Source: Pocillopora verrucosa
Lineage: Eukaryota; Cnidaria; Anthozoa; Scleractinia; Pocilloporidae
DNA length: 64,000 nucleotides
NCBI RefSeq assembly: GCF_036669915.1
Contig: NC_089325.1
Span: 12,542,735-12,606,734 of the forward strand
Direction: 5' to 3'
Shown here: positions 32,430 to 43,804 of the stretch, piece after piece
Numbering within the stretch: position 1 is the stretch's first letter
Layout of the letters: each line of letters opens with the position of its first letter
Position numbers and translations under genes: made by a program
Notes under the pieces: model-generated
What the model was told of the DNA's origin: nothing
The model's database searches: none
Seen by the model: only the letters and a program-made list of their open reading frames with translations

Positions 32430-35400
32430 ATGGAAGGTAACCTTGGGATTTTGTTGCATTGCGCCTCTTTTATTTTCAAATCTCAGTCAAACTCTTATGA
32501 GGGACTCCATGAATTGTTCTCCCTTGTTGTCTTATATTTCTTACAAGCCTCATACGAGGCCTTATGAAGCATATAGGACATATGGAAGTGTGCACGACCG
32601 TAGTCAGCTCAAAAATTTATTCGGTTTAAACGACAAAATACGATCCGATAGACCCTACATTTGTATTTTAAGCTCTTCTTCTCGGATTAAACGGCGGAAA
32701 ATGTCTGCTGCGTTTAATTTCAAAGCGATTTCTACGAATTTCTTTATTCAAATTCGCGCTCAGAGAATACACCGACTACTATAAATTATGCCTCGGGGAC
32801 TTACCGTTGCCTACGCTTACCTAAAATTTCGACCTTTACTGCCATTTTATCGATGGAAAGGGCTAAAATTTGGAGACAAATGACACTTTTAAGTCGTTAC
32901 GACTAGGAAGACGCGAAGACATGATGTTGTTCTTCTTTACTCGAAGGAGCGAAGTCAAAGAAAAGGTCCGCGGAGGCAGCATTGTCCAAGGCCAAACCGA
33001 AGAAAGCCAAGACTGTTAAAGATGGGAAAAGAAAGAAGGCTAAAGGAGACGGACCCCAAGTGAAAAGGGCCTCCTCTGCCTACATTCACTTCACCACAGA
33101 TTTTCGAAAGAAGCTCAAAGAGAAATGCGAGAAGAAGGGCGATTCTCTTCCAAAGGCGAACGAAGTCGCGAAGATGGCGGGCGAAGCGTGGAAAAATCTC
33201 ACGGATGAGGAGAAAAAACCGTACAATATTTTGGCCCAGGAAGACAAAGAGCGCTACCTGAAGGAGGTTAGTAAGCACTGTTGGCAAAACAAAGCTCAAA
33301 CGAAAGGTTAAATTACTCATTCTTCGTGAGTTCAACATGGCCGCCACCTTACCACTGTTCCTTGTCTGTGTAAGTGTTGACGTCACGTGATTTTAAGTTT
33401 CTAAGGAAGGTATGAACTCTTTCAGGAGAATTTTCTAATGATTTCAAAATTTCAAATTCTTTAATGTCACAATGCGTTTTGATTTTGTGTATGTGTAAAC
33501 CTGTTATTTTGAGGTAAAAGCTTTTTTTGCAAGAATTTGATTGCATATATGGAGATCATACAGTGAGATACCTATGTTCCATTTTCTTTTCTTAAAAAAT
33601 AAATTTCATACAAAGGTTTTTTTCCCAGTGATGTTAGGCTAAAATTTTTGTTTTTTGATTTTTTTTTTGCACCACATGAGTGTAGAAATATCTCAGTGAA
33701 ATCTAGTTTCTCAGAATTTAATAACCAAATGGGTCAAACTTGACAGAAAGACTTTCACAAGTTTGAGTTTTGTAAAAATTAGGAAATTCTGTGGCCAAGT
33801 TACAATGGGTAAAGAAGGAAAGACTGTGGGAGTCATAAAGATTTGAAATGAACAGTTAGACGGTAGTATTGCAAATTCATAACCTAGTTCATTTCATTTT
33901 TGTGATGTTTTCAGTTAAAGTTGGAAAGACTTTCAAATCATAACACCTTGGAATTATATTTTATAAGCAAAGCATAGCAAAATCTTAAACAGAGTTAGTG
34001 ACTGACATAAAGTTTGTCTCATGCAATAGTATTAAAATTTTTGGCTGAAATTAATTTTGATATTTGTTATATGGACTTACACCTCAAAGAAAATTTTTTG
34101 TGTCATATTTTTGCAATATTTTAACTATATGTCCAAAAATATGTTGAAATTTACCACTAGACTCCTTTTAAATTCCATTTTAGTTAACCCAAAGTGAACC
34201 TTTTTTCAAATATTTCATTATTTGGGACATATAAATTCGTATAAGAACATTTAATACTTTTTGCAACGCCAAACTTTTAACATATATAGAAGATTCACTT
34301 TCCTAGGGTTGTTATATGAAAATGTAATAGATGCATGATCTGAACTGAGCAGGCAGCTGATTTGATGAATGCTTGCAAAACAAAACAAACACGCCCTTCC
34401 AGGTGGGTTTAGGGGGGCATACTGCCTTGAATAAAAATTGAAATTTGAAAATCTGTGAGATGTGATTTCTAGGAGTCTGAGACATATTTGACTTTGGGAA
34501 AACCTACAAACTTATTTCTTGTCTGATCACAATTCACAAATGGCTTGACAACAAGTAGGTTTAGCAACTTTCTGACTTCGAATCAGAACTCTGCCCTTTT
34601 ATTCTTTGGTCCTGGAAATCTGTGTTGAAATCTACCTGGCAGCACTGTACATGTTATGGAAAACCACAAAATATTTGACTTCATTTCATAATATCATTTT
34701 CCAGTTGTGGAAAGTTCTTCAATTTAAGTGTGGGTAAGAGAAAAAGAAGGAATATGATAAGAAACAATTTTTCTGTCAAAAAAAGTATATACTTGAGTAG
34801 AGAGATTGTTTTTGATTGCAGAAAACATCTGAAAATTGGAGAAAAAAAAAGCTTCAAACAATCATGTTATCTGAAATTTAAGCTTGAAAGGGTATGAACC
34901 CTGATATTAAGTCTTTGTCTATCTTCACAGAGTGGTAAACTTGCCAAGAAAGAATCAGATAAACCAAAGCGTGCTCCCACAGCTTATTTCATTTTCCTTG
35001 CTGAATTCCGAGAGCAAATGAAAGGGAAAAAGATTGATGATAATCAGAAAATTCCTGCCTTGGCTGGAGAGAAGTGGCGAACCATGACTGACAAGGACAA
35101 AGAGAAATACAAACAGCAGGAGGCAGTAGCTAAAAAGAAACATGAAGCTGCAATGGAAGAGTGGAGGAAGAAGGTAAGTGTTTGCTAAAATCTTGAAATC
35201 ATTTTTACTTCCACACTGAGAGATGCTCTGTAAGTTCCACATTGAGAGATGCTCTGTAAGTTCCACATTGAGAGATGCTCTGTAAGTTCCACATTGAGAG
35301 ATGCTCTGTAAGTTCCACATTGAGAGATGCTCTGTAAGACTCAAGTGTCAGGCCCAAAAACACAACATGGTGTGCCTGACAGGTCTCGAACCTAGACCTC

Positions 35401-36887
35401 TGAGAGTGCAGTATGCAAACAACCAGCCCACCAACCTGTTGTTAACCTTTTATCTCCTAAGACTGATTGTTAATTCTTCCCTTTGGTTGCTGCACATTTC
35501 CTTGAAAATTAGTTATGAGAATTTGGTGTTGGATCACAATAAAACTTCTACCTAATATGTTTGAGTACTTTCATCACCTTTTTGATGGATCATGCATGGA
35601 TATTATAGGGACAAGTTTCATGTTAATTGTCGCTGAGAGTGGAAAGGTTAATTTGGTAACCTGTTTTTTTGTATTGTCATTTTATTCATAGAATGCTGGA
35701 AAGGAGGTAGCAGCCCCACCAAAAGCAAAGTCAGAGAAGAAGAAGCCTCCACCTAAAAAGGAGGTTGCTAAAGCATCAGAGTCTGAAGAGGAGGATGATG
35801 AAGATGAAGATGATGATGATGATGATGAAGAGGAAGAAGAGCCTGAAGATGATGATGATGGTCTGTTGACAACAGTTATAGATTTAAACAGAATAAGAAA
35901 GATTGTAAATTTTAACTTGGTTATGAGAAGGAGAAAACATTTTTTTTTCGTCTTGTCACAAGCATGGGTTAAAGAAAACAGTTTGAGTCCCAATGAGGAA
36001 TCAAACCGCTAACCTACAGATTCCAGAGCATCAGAGGGCAGAATTTAAAGGTTTGAGGTTGCACTCCTTGTGAGATGTATAACCTTAGACCTTGCTTCCA
36101 TGCTCAGAAAAGTGACAATTAATAGCATACCAAAACTAAAACTAAAAATAAAAAAAAACTTACTGTATAACTAAAAATGGGCACTAAAAAAATAAGTTTT
36201 CTGGTTTTTTATTTTTTTTAAAAATTGCAACGGTTTCAGACTGATTTATAGATTGAGCCAAGAGTGGTTATAGTGAGGCCTTATTTTACATTTTTGAAAG
36301 CTCCAAGATGAAAAAATAGTGGAACATCCTAATAATGGAGTCCAAATTTGTTCTCTGGCAAGCTGTGTCAGCTGGCAAGGTGAAACTAATCATGTGTTTC
36401 AGTTGACAACTGAAATGCGTGCCCTTGGAAGAGTCATCGGTTGCCTTTTTTGCATTTACATTTTATCACAGTATTATTTCTAGGACTGCAAAGGAGAGGT
36501 ACCTAAAGCTTTATACTAACCAGGCTCTATCTTTACTCTTGTGCCACTGAAGTTTTCTTTGTTAAATTAATCCCACTTCAGGGGTTTCAATAAAATCTGA
36601 CTACCGCAGCCAGTAAGACCTCTTATCACTGTCTGTTTAGTCTGCAAGCAGGTTCTTGTGTTTTTGTTTGGGTTACAGCTCCTTTTCATGCACAGCTGCC
36701 TATTATACCATTGGCAACTGCTTCTGGAAAAACTTTATCATAAACCCCTGACACTCTATCACTAGGCTAAATTGACATTGGCTAAATGTAATTACAGAAT
36801 CAAATGTTTAAGTTAGCTTCGTTGTATTTTGCAGGAGATGATGATGAAGACGATGATGACGACGACGATGATGATGACGATGAATAA
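32430..36887 (+). CDS. HMGB-type protein: two HMG boxes and acidic tail
   Basis: Coding exons 32430-32436, 32947-33266, 34931-35173, 35692-35860 and 36835-36887 join in phase into 263 residues. The start is MEGAKSKKRSAEAALSKAK. A basic N terminus precedes HMG box 1 (about residues 40-107: VKRASSAYIHFTTDFR, AGEAWKNLTDEEKKPY). HMG box 2 follows (about 118-190: PKRAPTAYFIFLAEFREQM, ALAGEKWRTMTDKDKEKY). The Pro/Lys linker leads to an almost pure Asp/Glu tail of about 45 residues, split over two exons. Such proteins bend DNA non-specifically and act as chromatin architectural factors. The tail is encoded by GAT/GAA runs, so length polymorphism is likely. The two-box-plus-tail layout is HMGB1-3-like; the exact orthologue is not assigned. 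A poly(A) signal AATAAA is at 38044-38049. Confidence 0.92.
35209..35338. repeat. 26-bp tandem repeat, five copies, in HMGB intron
   Basis: The unit TTCCACATTGAGAGATGC plus TCTGTAAG is repeated five times head-to-tail, essentially identical apart from one base in the first unit. It begins about 36 bp after the exon ending at 35173. Confidence 0.95.
35365..35430 (-). repeat. tRNA-like SINE fragment
   Basis: The minus strand reads GGTCTAGGTTCGAGACCTGT, a B-box-like core, with TGCATACTGCACTCTCAGAG upstream. Only the head is clear. Confidence 0.4.
35440..35652 (+). repeat. Family B MITE
   Basis: TTAACCTTTTATCTCCTAAG at the left and TGTCGCTGAGAGTGGAAAGG at the right, with GAATTTGGTGTTGGATCA and GGATATTATAGGGACAAG inside, match copies at 37128 and 59640. 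Confidence 0.65.
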
Positions 36888-37127
36888 ACAGATTTCCTTT
36901 GCACTTCCTCTGATAGCAAGAGATCCATCTTAGATTTTTATCCCACCATTTTCCTAGTTGACATTTGCTCTTTGTAATATGTAGCTTGTGATTTCAAACT
37001 CCAAGAGAATGTGTGAATCATGTGTACACCATGATTGTAGAAGTAAAAGACATTTTATTACACCAGTAGGTTTGCTTACTCCTTCCTTGCTTGCAGTTCT
37101 TATTTTGACATTCACTAAAGATACATT

Positions 37128-37366
37128 TAATCCTTTCACTCCCAAAATCTGATTGTTACATGTAATTCTCCTTCCCAGCTACTATAGATTTCCTTGTAAA
37201 TTAGATGTGAGAATTTGTTGTTAGATCAAGGCAACAACTTCCAGCTGATAAGTTTGATTATTCTTTTAGAGTATTCTATCTCATTTGCTGGATTATATAT
37301 GGATACCATAGGGAAAAGTTACATGTTAATCACTTTTGGGATTTAAGGAGTGAAGTGGTAGTGATA
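37128..37366 (+). repeat. Family B MITE in HMGB 3'UTR
   Basis: TTTAATCCTTTCACTCCCAA at the left is mirrored by CACTTTTGGGATTTAAGGAG at the right. The body has GAGAATTTGTTGTTAGATCA and ATATATGGATACCATAGGG. It lies between the stop (36887) and the poly(A) signal (38044), so it would be part of the mRNA. Confidence 0.7.
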
Positions 37367-38043
37367 AAAGTCAGTTGTTTCCAAAGAGCTTTTAAAGCAG
37401 GGAGGGTGTGCATTAATATATCTTGTTCAGGTTGTTGTTTAAGTTAAGTAAAATTCTTAGTTTGGATCTCACTTGGTATTGAGCAGAAACCTTTTCATTT
37501 TTTGTTGCTTTGCAGTGTGTTTGTAACCATTAGTTTGGTCTTAAAGGCCTTGCTGCTAAAAAGTGAAATTGCATCTCACTATTATCCACAAGTGTGCCAC
37601 TGTTTATAGCATTCCTTTGCGTAGTTATTTATTCAGACTAATTTAGCCAGACCTGAAAACTAATAATTAATATATACCTGAGTTAACAGTTATTTCACCT
37701 ACGAAAGTTTACAGAGATACCTTTTGAATTTTCTCCCACTGACCCTTTTTGGTTAGAATACCAGAATGATTTTGTTTGAACTATCACAGCCTCCTCTCTC
37801 AATCTTCAACATTTCAGGTGTTTGCAGCATCATTTTCAAGGTTCTTTATTTCAGATAACAAGATTAGTCCCTCAGTTACAAAGGAAATGGGGATTTTGTG
37901 ATTTTTGGATGTAGTTAAGAGATTGTTTATCCCGGAAAGGGAATCCCACGTTTCTTAAAGTTATTTCTGTCTCCTTTTGGCACCATTAGTAAACTAAGAT
38001 ATTTTGATTTTAGTTTGTACATGCATGTGTATGATATGTTTTA

Positions 38044-38049
38044 AATAAA
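38044..38049 (+). promoter_or_regulatory. Poly(A) signal of the HMGB-type gene
   Basis: AATAAA followed by a T-rich stretch (GTTGTTCTTTTTCATTAC). It implies a 3'UTR of about 1.15 kb. Confidence 0.6.
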
Positions 38050-38267
38050 GTTGTTCTTTTTCATTACTTTGTGTTATTTTTTACATAGACAGAGCTTCCT
38101 GAGTGACTTCTCGCAGGAACTATTTCTTGGACAGTGAAGTGTTTTCTTTTTTTTTTCCCACTTTTAATCAAATATAGAGGAATGGAAATGTTATTTTTGA
38201 GGATTGCATACCAGTGGATCCCATATCCTCTCCTTATTCTGCTAACTGAAAATATCAAGGTAACTAC

Positions 38268-38670
38268 CAGATAAATTGAGTATTTTCATTACCTGTTTGC
38301 GAGGTAATGTATGGATATTATAGGGAGAAGTTACTTGTTAATCACCTCTGGCAGATCAGGGGTGAATGTACTTGATGACAGTGGCTTAAGGTATGTGTGG
38401 GTGGAAGGAGGAGAGTTACTAATTTTGGGCAAGCATCTGGTGGCTGTCTCCATCAAGGATTTTTCATAACACTGACCTGGAAACTGAGTCCAACCTATTT
38501 ACCCCCAAGACCTGAATACAAGTAAATTCTCTTCACCATCTGCAGTACATTTTAATGACTCTACTTCTATCCCTGAATTGATATTTTTTTCTTTCATCAT
38601 TTTTCTCTTTGAAAATGTTCTTGAAATTCCCTTTTGGTCACTATAGAGAGTGATCGAATGAATAATCTAA
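38268..38670 (+). repeat. Two eroded family B MITE pieces
   Basis: 38268-38360 carries GGATATTATAGGGAGAAGTT and TTGTTAATCACCTCTGGCAG. 38498-38670 carries TTTACCCCCAAGACCTGAAT and CCCTTTTGGTCACTATAG. Both are partial. Confidence 0.5.
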
Positions 38671-40360
38671 GAGTAGTGCGTTAACTACTTTAAATTTGGA
38701 AAATTCCCGAGTAATAGCTGACAGCAATGCAACACAGCTGACTGCTAATAATACAGTGTCAAGAAATACTCTCCGGATGAAGATCAAACTAAAATTGTCA
38801 TTCATACCCATGTGTACAAATACCAGTTATCAATCCTCATTGCAAGCGCTCTCAGTGCACCCCAAACTTTTCAAACACATTCAGTTAGAACTGAACAATA
38901 GCTACGCAACATTTTTAGGCGCACAAAGTGTATTGTGTTTAATTAAGTGCAAGTGGAGATTATTTTATCACTTAATTTCAAAACTGATAGTAGCTGTTCT
39001 GTGTGGTGTCTTATGTTAAGTCTTCTAGAAGAACGAAGTTGGCTTAAATAGCTTACGAAGTGTTTTTAGTACTTATCTCATCCTGAGAATAAATTTATCA
39101 AGGCAGGTAAGGTAACTTTGTTTCCTTGTTCAGGGTAAAACCGCATGCGGTACGTACACTGTTTCCCTCCATACCTAGGCCTAGGGTTGTTTTTTCAGGA
39201 CGGTTTTTTTTAAAGCCCTATTAAACCTCAACGAAAAAGGGAGCATTTCAAAGAACACTGAATTATTAGATTTCCTTCCCTTGCAAGACCTTCTTTGTGG
39301 CTTCTGCAACAACAACAACAACAACAAAAAAACACAATGCAGCCAAGAAAACAAAAGAACTCTACATGTGAACAATATTTTGTTTAGGGCGTTCTCGCAC
39401 CTAAAGTTAGCACAAGTGTTTAGGGCGCCCCATCTTAAATAATTTTTTTAAAGCACAAAACAGAATCATCCCTCACAGATTATGTCCCAAAATCATATAT
39501 TAAGACTCGACGGTCTGCGCGCGAAACTTCGATATCGCGCAAAATTTACTGAGATCTTACTTGTAATCAAGAACATGGATTTGGTGTTCGGGGATGCCAT
39601 GCGAGTATCATTATGTTTTCTTTCCGCGATAATACTCCTTCTTCTCGGCGGCACGCGATATTGTAAAACGTGACACATTCCTCTCAGCTGTTTAAGCGTC
39701 ATCCGATACGTCACAGTAAATTCGCCAAAAATAGTAACAATGGACAAGAGCAATAACAGATGAATAAGGGGCTTCCACTGAGATGTTCGGATTTTTTGGG
39801 CGCATTGCAAATTTTTATCGCGAACGAACGTTTTGAGGAATGTTAAATGGAATAAATATTCAATTAGAGCCATAAAATGGTGTGTTTCGCCACGCATCAC
39901 TGAAGGGTGTTAGGTTCATTGCATTACGTGTTTCTTCACATGATACGAAAACAGGCTAGTCCGTAGTACGAACTGCAACGAACAATTCTAATGTTAGCAG
40001 TGCCAATTCTATTTAAAAGCGTTGTAATTCGTAAGACTTACTAGTTCCTATAAGACCCCGTAAATTCAAAGAAACAAAACAATGTGTCCATTTACATCGC
40101 TTTGAGAAACACATGGTGAAATCAGGTGACTTGCCTTCCATCGGGACACTGAATAATTGAACAAAGACATATTCTAAATAAAAGTCCATAAATCCGCCAA
40201 AAGCCCTTTCGTTTTTAACTTCTCATTGCTTCAGATAAGCGAAATGTTGATAAATATGCCCGATATATTGCGTGTTGGTACGTTTCCAAAAGCAAATATA
40301 CACTGCCAAAGAATCACCACAATAACACGTAAACGGCCTTGAATATGCTTCAGTGTTATC
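38670..40360. other. Intergenic, no supported gene
   Basis: Short open frames only (longest 135 codons on the minus strand at 39493-39900), with no recognisable domain or splice partners. It contains a (CAA)n microsatellite near 39308-39330. Confidence 0.5.
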
Positions 40361-40626
40361 CAATTTATTATTGCTGTGAACAGCAAACTGTACAGACTTT
40401 TATACAAAATTCTATACAGTTAAAAATACAGGTCGTTGCTGTTATCTTACAAAATTCCCAGCCAAAGAAAAATTAACAAAGTCGAGCTTTCTTTATACAC
40501 CAACACAACTTAAAAGGAATAAATTCGATCGAACGTGAAATTTACATATCTTTGTATACCCGAAAATTTTTTATATGCACACAAACATTTTTAACTTTAA
40601 GTTCTCTCTGATTTGGTTTTTTAACG

Positions 40627-41130
40627 CTAACATGGAATGCAAGACGATACTGGAAAACTGACCACATCCTTCGTGCAATTAAGGATATTCATGCTATTTC
40701 TCTTGGCTGGTCTTCTCTCTTGATTCCTTGAATTCAGTGCTTCTTTTGGCGAGGGCTTGCTTGTGTTGTTTTCTTGAGAAATCATTGATTCATCCAGGTC
40801 GCAAATTGATCCGTTTTCCCCAATTCGAAACGCCACTGATTTAGGGTCGATCCAAAGCGTTAGCTCATCGGGGAGAGCAAGATCGTTGTTGACAAGACCA
40901 CAGGCTTGGGCTGCTTCAGCAAGAACGGGATCTAAGGAATGGTTGATTCTAATACAGCGAAACCCACTTCCTAACAAAGGATTCTGCGGATGCCAGTGAT
41001 GCTTGTATCTCGCACACAAAATCTCCTTCGTCTTCTTGTGAAAAGCCTCTATCTGCTTCTCTGACAGCTTTGCACTCCCTCTCAAGATTTTCGTCAAAAA
41101 TCTACAAGCCATTTCGATTTCGGTCTTCAT
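40627..41130 (-). CDS. BTG/TOB family anti-proliferative protein, intronless
   Basis: A single open frame of 167 codons. The BTG domain fills residues 1 to about 115: MACRFLTKILRGSAKLSEKQ then YKHHWHPQNPLLGSGFRCIR (box A, with the YKHHW and GSGYRCIRIN-like motifs) and DELTLWIDPKSVAFRIGENG (box B, LTLWVDP-like). The C-terminal third is Ser/Asn/Lys-rich and unconserved. It ends SFPVSSCIPC, a possible prenylation-like cysteine end, although CIPC is not a classical CaaX. BTG proteins bind the CAF1/CCR4 deadenylase and restrain proliferation. Vertebrate BTG1/2 have an intron within the domain; here there is none. A poly(A) signal lies at 40364-40369 on the minus strand. The best match is the BTG1/2-like subgroup. 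Confidence 0.93.
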   Translation of the reverse strand: MKTEIEMACRFLTKILRGSAKLSEKQIEAFHKKTKEILCARYKHHWHPQNPLLGSGFRCIRINHSLDPVLAEAAQACGLVNNDLALPDELTLWIDPKSVAFRIGENGSICDLDESMISQENNTSKPSPKEALNSRNQERRPAKRNSMNILNCTKDVVSFPVSSCIPC

Positions 41131-41366
41131 GGTTTATGTCGAATAGAATGTTTATCCTTGAACGCACACAGTTTTCGTTTGCCCTCGCTGGTATTGTTCC
41201 AAATTAACCCCGTTCTTTCGACAGACAGTTTCTTTCTCGGTATCTCTATCACAGTGCTTTCCTAGAAAGCTACCAACCTTCTTAAACGACGATTTTCTCG
41301 CCTTCAAGATCGCCCTCAATTAAACCTCCTTTCAGCTATTCTTCGTATCGAAAATTTAGCGGAAAT

Positions 41367-41424
41367 AATACTTTTATGCGTCTGGTAAAAATCCCTTTCC
41401 GTGACGTCATGTGTGTGACCAATC
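41367..41424 (-). promoter_or_regulatory. BTG promoter: TATA-like box, CRE and CCAAT
   Basis: Upstream of the BTG start on the minus strand, CATAAAAG lies at 41371-41378, a full palindromic CRE TGACGTCA at 41402-41409, and an ATTGG (CCAAT) element at about 41419-41423. The order and spacing fit a CREB/ATF-responsive immediate-early promoter, which agrees with how vertebrate BTG genes behave. Confidence 0.6.
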
Positions 41425-41429
41425 ACAAT

Positions 41430-43200
41430 CCAGCATGTTACAAAGGCTCTGAGTGGCGTTGCTAGGCAAGAGGTCGATATGTGAATAGTCTTTTGTTGTT
41501 TTTCGGTTTCGCTTCAGCTAAAAGGGAACTCTTTCGACTGACACCCAAACAACACGATTCTCCTCCAAATTATTTAATCTCATGACAATTTGGGCAGCAT
41601 TTTATTTTTAGCGCAGTTTCTCGACAAATTATTCAGTTAAAGGTACAAATCTGCTCTTTGTTTTGGGACGTGATCAAACTTATTTTTGACAAGCTGTTCT
41701 AATTCATCCGTGACGTATTAGTAAACAGATGAAATCCTGATATCAAATCTCGAAAGAATACCATGTTCGACTTATTGTTTTATTGTTCTCTTTCTTCTCT
41801 ACACTTTTTGATCTCTCACATAATTCCCAAGTCGTAACGTAACCCAAAAAGTCCGCGAAGAACCCCTGATGTCTTTAAGATCCCTGAGATGAAAGGGAAG
41901 CAATTTTGACCACACTTCTTGAATAATATATCATTTCTATGTCCGCAAGACACGCTTATTTGAACCCACACATGAGGTGCCTCAAGATTCAGTCTTTTGG
42001 TGGGTTTTCCGTTTAGCTTTTAAGACAAAGCGCTTGGGTTTCACGCACACAACATGCACGGATTAACGTTTTTGTTTAGCCTTTCAAAACGGTTTCAAAA
42101 AACCAGAAACCAAACGAAAAACTTCGGAGGGGTTTAAAGAAAAACAAAAGATAATGATATTGCAATTCAAGGCCAAATACTGCTATGAAGCAGTTTCGGT
42201 CTTAAGTCACTGGTCACGGGTGAATTGACCCAATTAAAAATATTGCGAAATGAATGCCATTATCAAGATAAAAATCTCGTGCCGACATGCCAAGTCAAAA
42301 AGCGATTGGTCAACACGGGGTGTGAGATGTAAATTACTCATCCGATCATTCGTGCAAATGGTTTTCCTTTATCTTCTAACGACAATGAACGCAGACAAGT
42401 AACTCATGCAGCTGTAACCTCTAACCTTAGGCTTCCATAAATCTTGAGAGCTGATTGCGTTGTTAAAACTATCATTAACCATACATCATATATTACCATC
42501 ATCACCAGCACCATAGGAAGAAAATTGTACGCTTAAAATGAACCGAATCCCGCTTTACTTGTTGTAAATATTTTGAATGCATCTGTACACGGTCATTCTT
42601 TCAAACCCGCGGGTAATATAAAGATTAAGATAACCAGCAGGAGCACAGGCAAGTTACTACCAATAAGTGTATTAAATGAAAGTTCTCACATTTCACGATC
42701 GAAAGGGAATAGGGGTAAATCCCACGAGCGTCAAAAGTCTCGAATTTAAAAAAAGAAAAACGCTAAAAAATTTCGGAAAGTTTTTTTTTATCCAGATTTG
42801 TAAACAATGTCCAATATACTTTATTGCTGTAAGCTACTTGTTATGTTAAAAATACATCGCATGATCATTATACCACCCTTAGATTTTCGAGCACGTTTCA
42901 GTGAGAATCGATTCTAGACACCAGCTGATGGCGAGGAGATTGGACTGTCCCCAGTTATGGTCCCTTTCAAGGCTAATAAGCTTAACTTCGGAAACAATTT
43001 CGTCTTATAATTCGTATTTCTGACTGCTGGACCACAAGTTAGATGCTGCGCTTGTTTTGGGCAGACAAAATAGACCGAAAAGAATGAAACTGAAATCGTT
43101 TGTCTTGCAGTCAGAAAGTAGGAGGCTTTTTTTTTCTCTACGTTTTCACTCAAAGTACAGCTGTTCTTGTTTTTCCAAAATGTCGCTCGAGATTTAATTG
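41430..43200. other. Intergenic, no supported gene
   Basis: Only short unrelated frames. The minus-strand frame 42914-43153 (79 codons) has no recognisable domain. Confidence 0.4.
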
Positions 43201-43210
43201 TTTACAATGC

Positions 43211-43227
43211 GTATAAAATTTATACCA
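43211..43227. promoter_or_regulatory. Palindromic TATA element (both strands)
   Basis: GTATAAAATTTATAC is self-complementary and gives TATAAAA on the plus strand and TATAAAT on the minus strand. It lies about 160 bp before the plus-strand ATG at 43374. Confidence 0.35.
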
Positions 43228-43373
43228 TAGCTGAAGAGATAATTCGGAAAACAAGTCGTCATAACAGATGGCGAAAAGAAAAGGTAAAAAAAAAAATTCA
43301 AGTTCCTATGTAAGGTATTGTTTTTCGAGAAAATAAAGCAACTTTTCCGTGTTGCCTTCGATAACGGTCAATA

Positions 43374-43804
43374 ATGGCAAACCAAAAGAATACATCTCGT
43401 AACTTGGGTACAACGGTTTGTTTCGTTGCGAATCTCGAAAGATTTCTTAGTTGTTATGAAACGGAAATTGGGTGTCATCCGGAAGACTTGGCCGATTTCA
43501 TACACCTACTAGAATGTTTTAACCGGAAACACTCAGCTGTTCTACCACTCCTAACACCCGTTTTCAAAACTGTACACGAGCCAAAAATTCTAATTCCTGC
43601 TTTATTCCATTTCCTGAGCGTAGTGTCTGCATTATATCGATGCAGGATTACTTTCAAAGTAAGTTACTGGCTCTACAACCGCCTTCTGCCAAAGAGCCTG
43701 GGGTAGTTTTGGCGCTCGATCTTGTCTAATAAAAGCAAATCTACTTTCACTGAGCCTATATCATTTATTGCTAATATTTTTAGTTGAACTCGAGGGCCTC
43801 TCAG
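43374..43804 (+). CDS. Candidate small gene: 95-codon exon spliced to a 21-nt microexon
   Basis: ATG at 43374 starts MANQKNTSRNLGTTVCFVAN and stays open to a consensus donor (AAA, then GTAAGT) at 43658. A 21-nt candidate exon at 43784-43804 has a good acceptor (ATTTTTAG) and donor (GTAAGG) and continues in frame (LNSRASQ). The encoded segment is helical, with DLADFIHLLECFNRKHSAVL and ILIPALFHFLSVVSALYR. I do not recognise it. Further exons were not found with confidence. A piece at 44542-44696 after a pyrimidine-rich ACCAG acceptor is open but unproven. Confidence 0.3.

Noticed and set aside
35810-36887. GAT repeats as a microsatellite only
   Set aside because: They are in frame and encode the acidic tail of the HMGB-type protein across two exons.
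39493-39900. 135-codon minus-strand frame
   Set aside because: No domain, no splice partners and no promoter context; treated as random.
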